From contig SKKN01000067.1 of NCBI GenBank assembly GCA_007121455.1, positions 1 through 39,744 on the forward strand: a DNA stretch of 39,744 nucleotides. The letters run 5' to 3'. This document shows, piece after piece, positions 16,425-28,256 of this stretch. Source of the stretch: Gemmatimonadota bacterium (GTDB lineage Bacteria > Gemmatimonadota > Gemmatimonadetes > Longimicrobiales > Gaopeijiaceae). The translations under genes and the position numbers were made by a program. The notes beneath the pieces were generated by a model, which was not told where the DNA came from, did no database searches, and saw only the letters and a program-made list of their open reading frames with translations. The first letter of the stretch is position 1; each line of letters starts with the position of its first letter.

Positions 16425-18964
16425 CCGCACTCACTGTATCCGCAGACATGGCACTTCATGCACCCTTCCTCGTAGGCGAGCTGTCCGGTGCCGCAATCGG
16501 GACAGCTTCCGAGGAAGCTCTCCTCGACGACCGGAGAGGTGGAGGCGACGCTCTGCCGCGTACCGCTGGGACTCGATCCACTCAGGATGGGAAGCTCTTC
16601 CTGGACCCCCTCCTTCTCCTCCAGATAGTGATCGATCGCCTGGGCGACCGCATCCGGGGCGGAGAGGACCTTGTTCGGTCCAATCCCGACCGCCCGGTCG
16701 CAGGAGATTCCACGGAGCTGATCGCGAACCGCCGTGATCGGGATCCCAGAGCGCAGGGAGAGAGACACCAGCCTCCCGATCGCCTCCGAATCGGCCATCG
16801 CCGCACCCCCGGCCTTCCCGAGCGTGCAAAAAACCTCGAAGGCTCGGCCGGTCTGATCCTCGTTGATCGTCACGTACAGATCCCCCAGCGGGGAATTCAT
16901 CTTGATCGTCCGCCCCTTCAGGATCGACGGGCGCTGACGCTTGTTTCGACCGGCTCGCGCCACCGCATCCTCGACCTGTCGCGCCTCCGCCACTCCGTCC
17001 AGCTCGACCCGAAGCCGGTGCGCCTCCTCCCGGGCATCGGCCAGTGCCTGCTCCAACGCCGCTTCCTTCTCCTCCCAGCCCGGGGGCGGCGCGGGGGTCT
17101 CCTCCTTCCCCGTCTTCCCCGTGGAGAGGACCTGATGGGGCCTCGATCCGTCGCGGTAGACCGTCACCCCCTTGCAGTCGAGCGAGTACGCGAGCTCGTA
17201 GATCTCGCGTACGTCCGCTTCCCTCGCCTCCTGGGGAAAGTTCGTGGTCTTCGAGATCGCGGAGTCCGTATGGGCCTGAAACGCCGCCTGCATCCGGACG
17301 TGCCACTCGGGCGTGATGTCATGGGCGGTCACGAAAATGTCCTGCACGTCCCTGGGCACCTCGTCGAAGTGGATGTGCCCCTCCTCGGCGATCCGCTCCA
17401 TCAACTCTTCCGCGTACCAGCCCTCCTCTTTCGCAACCTCCACGAAGTCGGGATTGACATCGGGCATCAGGACCCCGGCCTGATTCCGCATGAACGCGAC
17501 CGCAAAGAGGGGCTCGATGCCGCTCGAGCACCCGGCGATGATCGAGATCGTCCCCGTCGGAGCGACGGTGGTGAGATTGCAGTTTCGGAGCATCCGCTCG
17601 GGGCGGATCCGGGACCCGTCCGGCCGGCGGGCGCACGTCTCGTCCGGACCCCAGATCGAACGCTCCCATTCGGGAAAGGCTCCCCGGGCCGCCGCGAGCT
17701 TCTCCGAAGCCACCTTGGACTCCTCGTCGACGAACGCCATGAGCTTCCGGCCGAGCTCGACGCCTTCCTCACTGCTGTACCGGACGCGAAGCCGCACGAG
17801 CAGGTCGGCCCAGCCCATGACGCCGAGACCGATCCGCCGGATCTTCTGTGCCAGATCGTGGATGTCCCGCAGGGGATACCGGTTCGCATCGATCACGTTG
17901 TCGAGGAAGTGCGTCGAGAGGTGCACCACCTGCCGAAGCCCCTCCCAGTCGACCGCTTCGGTCGCCGGCCCCTTCCCCACCCGGTCCTCCTTCACGAACC
18001 CACCGACGTTCACGCTGCCCAGGTTGCAGACGTCGTATGGGAGGAGCGGCTGCTCCCCGCACGGGTTCGTCGCTTCGTAGGAGCCGAGCGCGGGGACGGG
18101 ATTGTACTCGTTCGCGCGGTCGATGAAGAAGACGCCGGGCTCTCCGGTCTTCCATGCACCCTGAACGACCATCTCGAACACCTCACGGGCGTCCTCCTGA
18201 CCGATCACCTCACCCGTGCGCGGGCTGAGGAGATCGTAGGAAGCTCCCTCGGCCACCGCATCCATGAAGGCGTCCGTCACGCCGACGGAAATGTTGAAGT
18301 TCGTCACCTGTGACGTGTCGTCCTTGCAGGCGATGAACTCGCGAATGTCCGGGTGATCGACGCGGAGGATCCCCATGTTCGCCCCCCGTCGGGTCCCTCC
18401 CTGCTTCACGACCTCCGTGCTCGCATCATACAGGCGCATGAAGGACACGGGCCCCGACGCCACACCCATGGTGGACCGAACGGTATCTCCCGTGGGACGG
18501 AGCCGGGAGAACGAGAAGCCCGTGCCACCCCCGGACTGGTGCACGAGGGCCATCCCCTTGAGCGTGTCGTAGATCCCGCTTTTTCCGTTGGAGAGCGCAT
18601 CATCGACCGGGAGCACGAAGCAGGCGGAAAGCTGCCCGAGAGGGCGCCCCGCGTTCATGAGCGTCGGCGAGTTGGGTTCGAATTGGCCCGTCGTCATCAA
18701 CTCGTAGAACTGCCGGGCCAGCTCCTCCACCGCCGCCTCGGAGGCTCCATATCGTCGATCCTCATCCGCGATCACCCGTGCCACGCGCCAGAACATCACC
18801 TCCGGGGTCTCCACCGGCTCTCCCTCCTCGTTCTTCTTGAGGTAGCGACGGGAGAGAACGGTCCGCGCATTCTCCGAGAGCCGGGCCTCCGGCAGATCCT
18901 CGGGAATACGGTCGTCGAAGAGGGAGACTTCCCGGTCGAAGCTGGGGGCGGGGCGAGATGGCAT
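16421..18964 (-). CDS. nrdJ: Class II (B12-dependent) ribonucleoside-diphosphate reductase
   Basis: An 847-residue reductase that makes deoxyribonucleotides using adenosylcobalamin, needing no oxygen. It shows the active-site cysteine segment LSACFVLPVDD, the HQSGGGTGFSFSRLRP loop, ATNPCGEQPLLPYDVCNLGS with the second key cysteine, and VAPTGTISIIAGCSSGIEP. Near the C-terminus are a TSCPD domain (GRTIKMNSPLGDLYV...LRGISCDR) and a cysteine-rich tail (CPDCGTGQ...CMKCHVCGYSECG) for redox recycling. I chose the ATG at 18964 with GGGAG 9 bp upstream. The promoter about 140 bp upstream carries two NrdR boxes. The downstream lipoprotein gene overlaps its stop. Confidence 0.97.
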   Translation of the reverse strand: MPSRPAPSFDREVSLFDDRIPEDLPEARLSENARTVLSRRYLKKNEEGEPVETPEVMFWRVARVIADEDRRYGASEAAVEELARQFYELMTTGQFEPNSPTLMNAGRPLGQLSACFVLPVDDALSNGKSGIYDTLKGMALVHQSGGGTGFSFSRLRPTGDTVRSTMGVASGPVSFMRLYDASTEVVKQGGTRRGANMGILRVDHPDIREFIACKDDTSQVTNFNISVGVTDAFMDAVAEGASYDLLSPRTGEVIGQEDAREVFEMVVQGAWKTGEPGVFFIDRANEYNPVPALGSYEATNPCGEQPLLPYDVCNLGSVNVGGFVKEDRVGKGPATEAVDWEGLRQVVHLSTHFLDNVIDANRYPLRDIHDLAQKIRRIGLGVMGWADLLVRLRVRYSSEEGVELGRKLMAFVDEESKVASEKLAAARGAFPEWERSIWGPDETCARRPDGSRIRPERMLRNCNLTTVAPTGTISIIAGCSSGIEPLFAVAFMRNQAGVLMPDVNPDFVEVAKEEGWYAEELMERIAEEGHIHFDEVPRDVQDIFVTAHDITPEWHVRMQAAFQAHTDSAISKTTNFPQEAREADVREIYELAYSLDCKGVTVYRDGSRPHQVLSTGKTGKEETPAPPPGWEEKEAALEQALADAREEAHRLRVELDGVAEARQVEDAVARAGRNKRQRPSILKGRTIKMNSPLGDLYVTINEDQTGRAFEVFCTLGKAGGAAMADSEAIGRLVSLSLRSGIPITAVRDQLRGISCDRAVGIGPNKVLSAPDAVAQAIDHYLEEKEGVQEELPILSGSSPSGTRQSVASTSPVVEESFLGSCPDCGTGQLAYEEGCMKCHVCGYSECG

Positions 18965-19083
18965 TGCGATGGACTCCCTTGGACTGGGTGTGGAAATGGG
19001 GTGGAAAAGCGGTCCCGTGATCGTGGAGAAGCCGGGAAACCACAAGTCCCGGGCGACCTTTCATGTGGGAAAGGACGCCCGCA

Positions 19084-19099
19084 CCACAAAATATAGCGG
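19084..19099. promoter_or_regulatory. NrdR box 1 (proximal to nrdJ)
   Basis: Sequence CCACAAAATATAGCGG matches 12 of 16 positions of the known NrdR consensus (acaCwAtATaTwGtgt), including the ATATAG core. It covers about +2 to +17 of the predicted nrdJ transcript, where bound repressor would block initiation. Confidence 0.72.
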
Positions 19100-19107
19100 C
19101 AGATGCC

Positions 19108-19136
19108 AGTATATGCCCCCAGATATAGTGGGTCAA
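19108..19136 (-). promoter_or_regulatory. Sigma-70 promoter of nrdJ
   Basis: Minus-strand -35 TTGACC (19131-19136), 17-bp spacer, -10 TATACT (19108-19113). Both boxes match five of six consensus bases. The start would be near 19101, giving a leader of about 137 nt. The NrdR boxes lie in the spacer and at the start site. Confidence 0.85.
19116..19131. promoter_or_regulatory. NrdR box 2 (between -35 and -10 of the nrdJ promoter)
   Basis: Sequence CCCCCAGATATAGTGG matches 11 of 16 NrdR consensus positions with a full ATATAGTG half. Its core is 32 bp from that of box 1, about three helical turns, the spacing known for functional NrdR box pairs. Confidence 0.72.
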
Positions 19137-19391
19137 GCCGATCGTTCCGCCGCACCCACTCTGTACTACACTCCGGCCGGCTTCGGGGTCACGCCGGTCG
19201 ACGTCCGAGACTTCGAAACCCGAGCCGGATTCTTTTCGTAGGGGGTGACATCGCTCGGTCCGTGTCGGCGACCCACGGGGCAGGAATTCCGATTTCAACT
19301 CTGATCCCCGGCGCGCCGTCCTAATGGACGAGGACCGATTCAGACACCCGGTGCCGCGCGGCGGCCCCCGAACGAGTGAGAGACCCGATCC
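19137..19391. other. Intergenic leader region between nrdJ promoter and the DUF5916 gene
   Basis: About 255 bp with no convincing gene. It must hold the plus-strand promoter of the DUF5916 gene, but I see no good -35/-10 pair; TACTACAC near 19170 is a weak -10-like candidate. No riboswitch or strong hairpin was recognised. Confidence 0.5.
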
Positions 19392-22139
19392 ATGCACCAG
19401 ACGAATCCTCCCCCTCCCCAGCCGAGCCACGGGCTCGTTCCGTTCATCCTTCTCGCCCTTTTGTCGTTTGCCGGCGCGCTTCCGGGCGCCGCCCATGCGG
19501 CCGACAGAGGCGATGGCGAAGGTTCGACGTTCCAGACTCCGGTTCAGGACTCGGGCCAGGCCGAGGCGGAGGATCGGCTGGAGGACGGGGGGCCTTCGTC
19601 GGCGAGGCGGGCACTGGAGTTCGTACGGCTCGAGGGCGACGCGCCGTCGCTCGACGGAACGCTCACCGACCCGGCGTGGGAGCAGGTCTCGACCGCAACC
19701 GGTTTCGTCCAGTGGAGGCCGGACGAGGGAGCCTCCCCTTCCGAGTGGTCCGAGGCACGCGTCCTCTTCGGCGACGAAGCCTTGTACGTCGGCATTCGGG
19801 CATGGGACTCGACTCCGGATTCGATCGTCGGAATTCTCACGCGAAGAGACGCGATCTCCCCCTCCGATTGGGTGGGAGTGCTCGTGGACAGCTATCACGA
19901 CCGCCGCACCGGATTCCTTTTTCTGGTGAACCCGGCCGGGGTGAAGCGGGACGTGCTCATCTCCGATGACTACCGGGAAGACGACGGCTGGCAGGCGGTC
20001 TGGGAGGTGGCAGTGAACGTGGACGACGATGGGTGGACCGCAGAATTTCGGATTCCCTACTCGCAGCTCCGGTTCGGCGCGGAGGGAGAGCGGACGTGGG
20101 GGATCAACTTCGCCCGCGAGATCGGCCGATACCAGGAGATATCCACCTGGGCACCCCTTTCCCAACAGCAGAGGGCGATGGTGTCCCCCTCGGGCGTCGT
20201 CGAGGGCGTACGGGATCTCACCCCTCCCCGGAGGCTCGAGGTCCAGCCCTACTCGGTCGCCCGGGTTCGCCGGGCCCCCGGGGACGCGGCCAACCCGTTC
20301 CATGAGAAGACGGCCCTCGGTGCCGAGTTCGGCGGAGACGTGAAGCTGGGGGTCGGGAGCAACCTGACACTCGACCTCACCGTCAACCCGGACTTCGGCC
20401 AGGTCGAAGCCGACCCGGGGGAGGTGAACCTCACCGCGTTCGAATCCTTCTTCCCGGAAAGGCGCCCCTTCTTCACAGAGGGCGCCAATATCTTCCGATT
20501 CGGAATCGGGCTAGGGGACGGTCCCGGCCAGCTCTTCCACTCCCGGCGGATCGGTCGCTCACCACAGGGTGCCGTGACCGGTGCCCGGGAATGGGTCGAC
20601 CGGCCGAGCCACACGCGGATCCTTTCGGCCGGGAAGCTCTCCGGTCGAACGGAGGACGGATGGTCCGTGGGCATCCTCGGAGCCCTGACGGGGGAAGAGG
20701 AGGCTCGCATCGCCACGGCCGACGGCACGCTCCGCTCCCAACCGGTCGAGCCCCTCACCGGATATTTCGTCGGACGGGTCCAGCGGGACCTGAACGAAGG
20801 ACGTACCACGTTCGGATCGGTCCTCACCTCGACGAACCGGGCGGGGGATACGGCAGATGAGCTCGAGCTGCGGCGGAATGCCTTCGCCGGCGGCGTCGAC
20901 GTGAGCCACCGATTCTGGGACGACCGATTCGAGCTGCGGGGCTATCTCCTCGGCTCCCACGTCACCGGCTCCGATGAGGCGATCCTCCGGACCCAGCGGT
21001 CCGCTGTGCGCTACTTCCAGCGCCCGGACGCGTCCCATGTGGAGCTCGATGCCGGCAGGACGAGTCTCACGGGTCATTCGGGTGCCCTCGAGATCCTGAA
21101 GCTCGGAGGAGGTGGATGGAGGGGCGGGACCATGGGGCAGTGGCGCTCCCCCGGGTTCGAAGCGAACGACCTCGGGTTCATGAACTCGACCGATCACCTC
21201 TCCCAGATCGGGTTCGTGGGATACGAGCACACGCGTCCCGGCGATCGGCTGCGGCGGTGGTCCCTCTACACGAACGCATGGAGCAGCTGGACGTTCGGGG
21301 GGGAGCACACGGACTTCGGGCACAACGTGAACGGCAACTTCGAGCTCCGGAACGGGTGGGGAGGGTGGGCAGGTGTCATACGGAATGCCTCCACTCTGTC
21401 CCCCACACTCCTGCGAGGTGGGCCTGCGCTCATCGAAGAGGAGCGGTTCGGGGGCTGGATGGGATTCTATTCGGACTCGCGTAGCGACCTGCAGCTCAAC
21501 TGGTCCGCCAACTGGGGAATTCGGCCCGAGAGCGACTCCTGGGATTTCCGAACCTCCCCCAACGTTCGTTGGCGACCTTCCCCTGCGACCCAGATCCGCA
21601 TCGGGCCGTTCGTGAGCCGCAACGTGAACGACCGACAGTGGGTCACCCGGATCGACGCCGACGGTGAAGCCCATTACCTCTTCGGCCGCATGGATCAGAC
21701 GACGGTCGGGATGGACATCCGGGCCGATCTGGCCCTCACGCCCGAGCTCTCTTTGCAGCTCTACGCTCAGCCCTTCCTGAGTGGGGGCGAGTTCGATGGA
21801 TTCAGCAGAGTCGACGCCCCACGAGCGCGCACCTACGAAGATCGCTTCGAGCCGCTCGACGTAGAGAACCTCGACTCGGACCGGCTCGGAGTGGACCTCG
21901 GGGGCGGGTCGCTCCACTCCTTCGATCGTCCCGACTTCAACGTACGGCAGCTTCGCTCGAACGTCGTGCTGAGGTGGGAGTATCTGCCCGGCTCGACGAT
22001 CTTTCTCGTCTGGGCCCAGGCCCGGGACCACCACTCCGACGAAGGTGCCTTCCGCCTTCGCGACGGTCTCGGACAGCTTTTCTCCGAGCGAGCCGACAAC
22101 ACCTTCATGGTCAAGGTGAACTACTGGCTGAACCCCTGA
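19392..22139 (+). CDS. DUF5916 outer-membrane protein with N-terminal CBM9-like domain
   Basis: A 915-residue exported protein. Residues about 15-37 form a signal peptide (VPFILLALLSFAGALPGAAHA). A CBM9-like beta-sandwich follows (LDGTLTDPAWEQ, ARVLFGDEALYVGIRAWD, DGWTAEFRIPYSQLRF). The DUF5916 signature is NLTLDLTVNPDFGQVEADP followed by NLTAFESFFPERRPFF. The rest is rich in alternating amphipathic strands and ends in VKVNYWLNP, as expected for an outer-membrane beta-barrel. Function is unknown; the sugar-binding-type domain suggests glycan binding or uptake. It is a single-gene unit, with nrdJ divergent upstream and the riboswitch-controlled metH downstream. Confidence 0.88.
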   Translation: MHQTNPPPPQPSHGLVPFILLALLSFAGALPGAAHAADRGDGEGSTFQTPVQDSGQAEAEDRLEDGGPSSARRALEFVRLEGDAPSLDGTLTDPAWEQVSTATGFVQWRPDEGASPSEWSEARVLFGDEALYVGIRAWDSTPDSIVGILTRRDAISPSDWVGVLVDSYHDRRTGFLFLVNPAGVKRDVLISDDYREDDGWQAVWEVAVNVDDDGWTAEFRIPYSQLRFGAEGERTWGINFAREIGRYQEISTWAPLSQQQRAMVSPSGVVEGVRDLTPPRRLEVQPYSVARVRRAPGDAANPFHEKTALGAEFGGDVKLGVGSNLTLDLTVNPDFGQVEADPGEVNLTAFESFFPERRPFFTEGANIFRFGIGLGDGPGQLFHSRRIGRSPQGAVTGAREWVDRPSHTRILSAGKLSGRTEDGWSVGILGALTGEEEARIATADGTLRSQPVEPLTGYFVGRVQRDLNEGRTTFGSVLTSTNRAGDTADELELRRNAFAGGVDVSHRFWDDRFELRGYLLGSHVTGSDEAILRTQRSAVRYFQRPDASHVELDAGRTSLTGHSGALEILKLGGGGWRGGTMGQWRSPGFEANDLGFMNSTDHLSQIGFVGYEHTRPGDRLRRWSLYTNAWSSWTFGGEHTDFGHNVNGNFELRNGWGGWAGVIRNASTLSPTLLRGGPALIEEERFGGWMGFYSDSRSDLQLNWSANWGIRPESDSWDFRTSPNVRWRPSPATQIRIGPFVSRNVNDRQWVTRIDADGEAHYLFGRMDQTTVGMDIRADLALTPELSLQLYAQPFLSGGEFDGFSRVDAPRARTYEDRFEPLDVENLDSDRLGVDLGGGSLHSFDRPDFNVRQLRSNVVLRWEYLPGSTIFLVWAQARDHHSDEGAFRLRDGLGQLFSERADNTFMVKVNYWLNP

Positions 22140-22174
22140 GGTCGTGGAACGGGGCCGCCCGGGATCCGACCTCG

Positions 22175-22190
22175 CCCCCCCCGGGGGGGG
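22175..22190. repeat. C8G8 homopolymeric palindrome
   Basis: Eight C residues (22175-22182) directly followed by eight G residues (22183-22190), 36 bp after the DUF5916 stop. As RNA it folds into a short very stable hairpin and may end the DUF5916 transcript. Such runs are also prone to slippage and sequencing error. Confidence 0.6.
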
Positions 22191-22205
22191 TAGCCAAGCG
22201 GCCAT

Positions 22206-22240
22206 GCTCACCTTAGTCTAAAAGACTGAGCTTGGTGGGC
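22206..22240 (+). other. Large stem-loop just ahead of the SAM-II aptamer
   Basis: GCTCACC (22206-22212) pairs with GGTGGGC (22234-22240), and inside it CTTAGTCT pairs with AGACTGAG around an AAA loop. The helix ends where the riboswitch P1 region begins. An alternative pairing TGAGC (22227-22231) with GCTCA (22239-22243) is mutually exclusive. It may be a terminator of the preceding gene or part of the leader. Confidence 0.55.
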
Positions 22241-22241
22241 T

Positions 22242-22297
22242 CAGGGTGATTTACGGCGTATTGCGACCCGGTGAGAGCCGAACCGCTAAAAAGCCGT
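22242..22297 (+). ncRNA. SAM-II riboswitch aptamer upstream of metH
   Basis: The segment carries the SAM-II landmarks in order: GGTGATTTA at the P1/L1 junction (22245-22253), GTATTGC in loop L1 (22258-22264), and GCTAAAAAG (22285-22293). P1 is formed by GGGT (22244-22247) with ACCC (22266-22269). The pseudoknot is formed by ACGGC in the loop (22253-22257) with GCCGT (22293-22297), a five-pair helix. Known SAM-II RNAs such as metX and metA leaders have the same loop and GCTAAA strand, and they lower expression when S-adenosylmethionine is abundant. The next genes, metH and a homocysteine methyltransferase/MTHFR fusion, make the methionine needed for SAM, so the context fits fully. Confidence 0.88.
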
Positions 22298-22311
22298 GCC
22301 TCCGCGGAGGC
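22298..22311 (+). terminator. GC palindrome abutting the riboswitch pseudoknot strand
   Basis: GCCTCCGCGGAGGC is a perfect 14-bp inverted repeat starting one base after the pseudoknot strand and followed by TCTTCTTC. It may be the expression platform, a weak transcription terminator whose formation depends on SAM binding. The T run is poor, so this is tentative. Confidence 0.4.
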
Positions 22312-22471
22312 TCTTCTTCAGCTCCCTTCGCCACACGTCCGTCATTCACCCGCAACATCACCCCAAAGGTGCGGCCCCTCCCTTGCAAGGAGATCGGCAA
22401 GCCTCTCGAGGTTCGCGCACGGATTTCGTGCGGATCATGCTGTTCATAAAACAAAAAAAGACCGGACCCCT
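22312..22471 (+). other. Long metH leader with hairpin and possible leader peptide
   Basis: After the riboswitch there are about 160 nt before the metH ATG. They contain a 6-bp hairpin (CGCACG 22416-22421 with CGTGCG 22427-22432). A 12-codon frame starts at ATG 22437 and its TGA (22473-22475) overlaps the metH ATG. An A-rich stretch (22448-22459) precedes the metH start, which lacks a clear Shine-Dalgarno site. Confidence 0.4.
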
Positions 22472-26230
<3,759 letters not shown>

Positions 26231-26240
26231 GGAAGAACCG

Positions 26241-28169
26241 ATGACGGATTCACTACGGAAGCTCATCGACGACGACCGCGTGCACGTGCTGGACGGCGCC
26301 ATGGGGACGCTCCTCTACAACCGGGGCGTCTTCATGAACGTCTGCTACGACGAGTTGAGCCTCACCGAGCCGAAGCTCGTGGAGAGCATCCACCGGGAGT
26401 ACCTGGACGCCGGGGCCGAAATCGTGGAGACGAACACCTTCGGCGCGAACCCCGTGAAGCTCTCGAGCTGGGGACTCGAGGAACAGGTCGAAAAGCTCAA
26501 CGAGGCGTCGGCCAGAATCGCGGTCCGTGCTGCGAACGGCCGGGCGTTCGCGCTCGGAGCGATCGGTCCGCTCGGCATCCGGATCGAGCCGTGGGGCCCA
26601 ACTGCGAGGGAAGGCGCCGAGGCGCACTTCCGGCGGCAGGTGGACGGCCTGGTTGAAGGAGGCGTCCACGGCTTCGTCCTCGAGACCTTTTCCGACCTCA
26701 CCGAGCTTCAGCAGGCGCTTAAGGCCATCCGCTCGGCATCCGACCTCCCGGTCTTCGCACAGATGACGGTGGGAGACGACGGAGAGACGTCCTACGGAAC
26801 GGACGTGGAGACGATTGCACGAACGCTCACCGCGTGGGGAGTCGACGTCGTCGGACTCAACTGCTCCGTGGGGCCGGCAGCGATCCTCGACGCTGTGGAG
26901 CGGATGGCGCGGGTGACCGACCTTCCTCTGTCGGCCCAGCCGAACGCAGGTGTTCCCCGTACGGTCGGCGACCGGAAGATGTACCTCGCGAGTCCGGAAT
27001 ACATGGGGCAGTATGCCCGCCGGCTCATCGACGCGGGCGTCCGGTTCCTCGGAGGGTGCTGCGGCACCACACCGGAACACATCCAGGCGATCCGGGGGAC
27101 GGTCGCGAGCCTTCAGCCCCCCCAGGGACCGGTCCGAGTGGGAGTAGCGGACCCGCGCGCTTCCGGCACGTCGTCAGCCGGCGATGCCGTGCCGAAGGAC
27201 GCCGTGCCCCTCGAGCAACGGTCGCGGTGGGGCTCCAGGCTCTCTCGGGGAGAGTTCGTCACCTCCGTCGAGATCGTGCCTCCGCGAGGATGGGACACCG
27301 CCTCGATGGTGCGGGACGCCGAGAGGATCCGGGACGCCGGGGTGGACACCGTCAGCGTCGTGGACTCGGCCCTGGGGCGGCACCGGATCGGGGCGATCCC
27401 GGCGAGCCTTCTCATCGAGCAGCGGGTGGGCATCGAAACCGTCGTGCACTACCCGTGCCGAAACCGCAACATGATGGCGATGATCTCAGACCTGCTCGGG
27501 GCTGCTGCCGGCGGGATCCGAAACCTTCTGCTCGTCAGCGGTGACCTCATTCCGTCGGGGCCCTACCCCGACCCGGGAGACGGAGTCGACATCGATTCGA
27601 TCGGTCTTACGAACGTCGTCCATTACCTGAACCGTGGGATGGATCCGGGGGGAGGAAGCCTCGATCCTCCGACGGAGTTCGTGATCGGGGTGGCAATGAA
27701 TCAGGGGGCACGGGACCTCGATGCGGAGGTCCGTCGCTTCGGGTGGAAGGTGGAGGGGGGAGCAGAGTTCGCGATCACACAGCCCCTCTTCGACGGCGCT
27801 GCCCTGGAACGTTTCCTGGACCGCACGGAGGAATGGTCGATTCCGGTGGTGGCGGGTGTCTGGCCGCTCACCTCTCTTCGAAACGCCGAGTTCCTCGCGA
27901 ATGAGGTCCCGGGGATTCACATGCCGGAGAAAGTGTTGAGCCGGATCCGGGACGCGAACGACCGGGGGCGTGAGGCGACCGAGGAAGAAGGGGTCCGCAT
28001 CGCCCTCGAGGTGCTGGAGACGGTGCGCCACCGAGTCCAAGGGGTGCATGTGAGCGCACCGCAGGGACGGGTGGACCTCGCCCTCCGCGTTCTGGAGGAA
28101 TTGGGCGGCGACCGGGTGGAGGGAGCGGAAGGAGAAGGGCTGGGAGTACGCACCTCCGGAGCCGCCTGA
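26241..28169 (+). CDS. Bifunctional homocysteine S-methyltransferase / methylenetetrahydrofolate reductase
   Basis: A 642-residue fusion like B. subtilis YitJ. Residues 1 to about 290 are a homocysteine methyltransferase barrel ([26 protein letters not shown]) with zinc cysteines in VGLNCSVG (near 207) and GGCCGTTPEHI (near 272). Residues from about 330 on are MTHFR: FVTSVEIVPPRG, the flavin-contact segment LLLVSGDLIPSG, and FAITQPLFD with the catalytic-region Gln. It would make methyl-tetrahydrofolate for MetH and may also methylate homocysteine itself. ATG 26241 has GAGGAAG upstream and lies 10 bp after metH. Confidence 0.94.
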   Translation: MTDSLRKLIDDDRVHVLDGAMGTLLYNRGVFMNVCYDELSLTEPKLVESIHREYLDAGAEIVETNTFGANPVKLSSWGLEEQVEKLNEASARIAVRAANGRAFALGAIGPLGIRIEPWGPTAREGAEAHFRRQVDGLVEGGVHGFVLETFSDLTELQQALKAIRSASDLPVFAQMTVGDDGETSYGTDVETIARTLTAWGVDVVGLNCSVGPAAILDAVERMARVTDLPLSAQPNAGVPRTVGDRKMYLASPEYMGQYARRLIDAGVRFLGGCCGTTPEHIQAIRGTVASLQPPQGPVRVGVADPRASGTSSAGDAVPKDAVPLEQRSRWGSRLSRGEFVTSVEIVPPRGWDTASMVRDAERIRDAGVDTVSVVDSALGRHRIGAIPASLLIEQRVGIETVVHYPCRNRNMMAMISDLLGAAAGGIRNLLLVSGDLIPSGPYPDPGDGVDIDSIGLTNVVHYLNRGMDPGGGSLDPPTEFVIGVAMNQGARDLDAEVRRFGWKVEGGAEFAITQPLFDGAALERFLDRTEEWSIPVVAGVWPLTSLRNAEFLANEVPGIHMPEKVLSRIRDANDRGREATEEEGVRIALEVLETVRHRVQGVHVSAPQGRVDLALRVLEELGGDRVEGAEGEGLGVRTSGAA

Positions 28170-28210
28170 GGAGCGAGCTCGCCGCCCCCGAAGGTCGCGC
28201 GGAAAGCCGC

Positions 28211-28256
28211 AGCTCACGGGGGTCCGGACGGAGAACCCGTCCGGACCCCGCGAGCT
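28211..28256. terminator. Bidirectional terminator, 13-bp perfect stem
   Basis: Positions 28219-28231 and 28237-28249 are perfect reverse complements with an AGAAC loop. AGCTC (28211-28215) and GAGCT (28252-28256) extend the structure. It stands between the converging methionine operon and the archease-rtcB-pepP-MTHFR operon. There is no T tract. Confidence 0.75.

Noticed and set aside
14916-16475. 519-residue plus-strand open frame opposite the amidohydrolase
   Set aside because: It lies over a clear metal-dependent amidohydrolase and is a shadow frame.
18762-20303. 513-residue minus-strand open frame spanning the nrdJ promoter and the DUF5916 start
   Set aside because: It crosses a strong promoter and the signal-peptide region of a real gene, and its translation is low-complexity with no domain.
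22140-22471. Cobalamin or SAM-I riboswitch in front of metH
   Set aside because: I saw no B12 box and no SAM-I kink-turn core; the SAM-II pattern explains the conserved bases.
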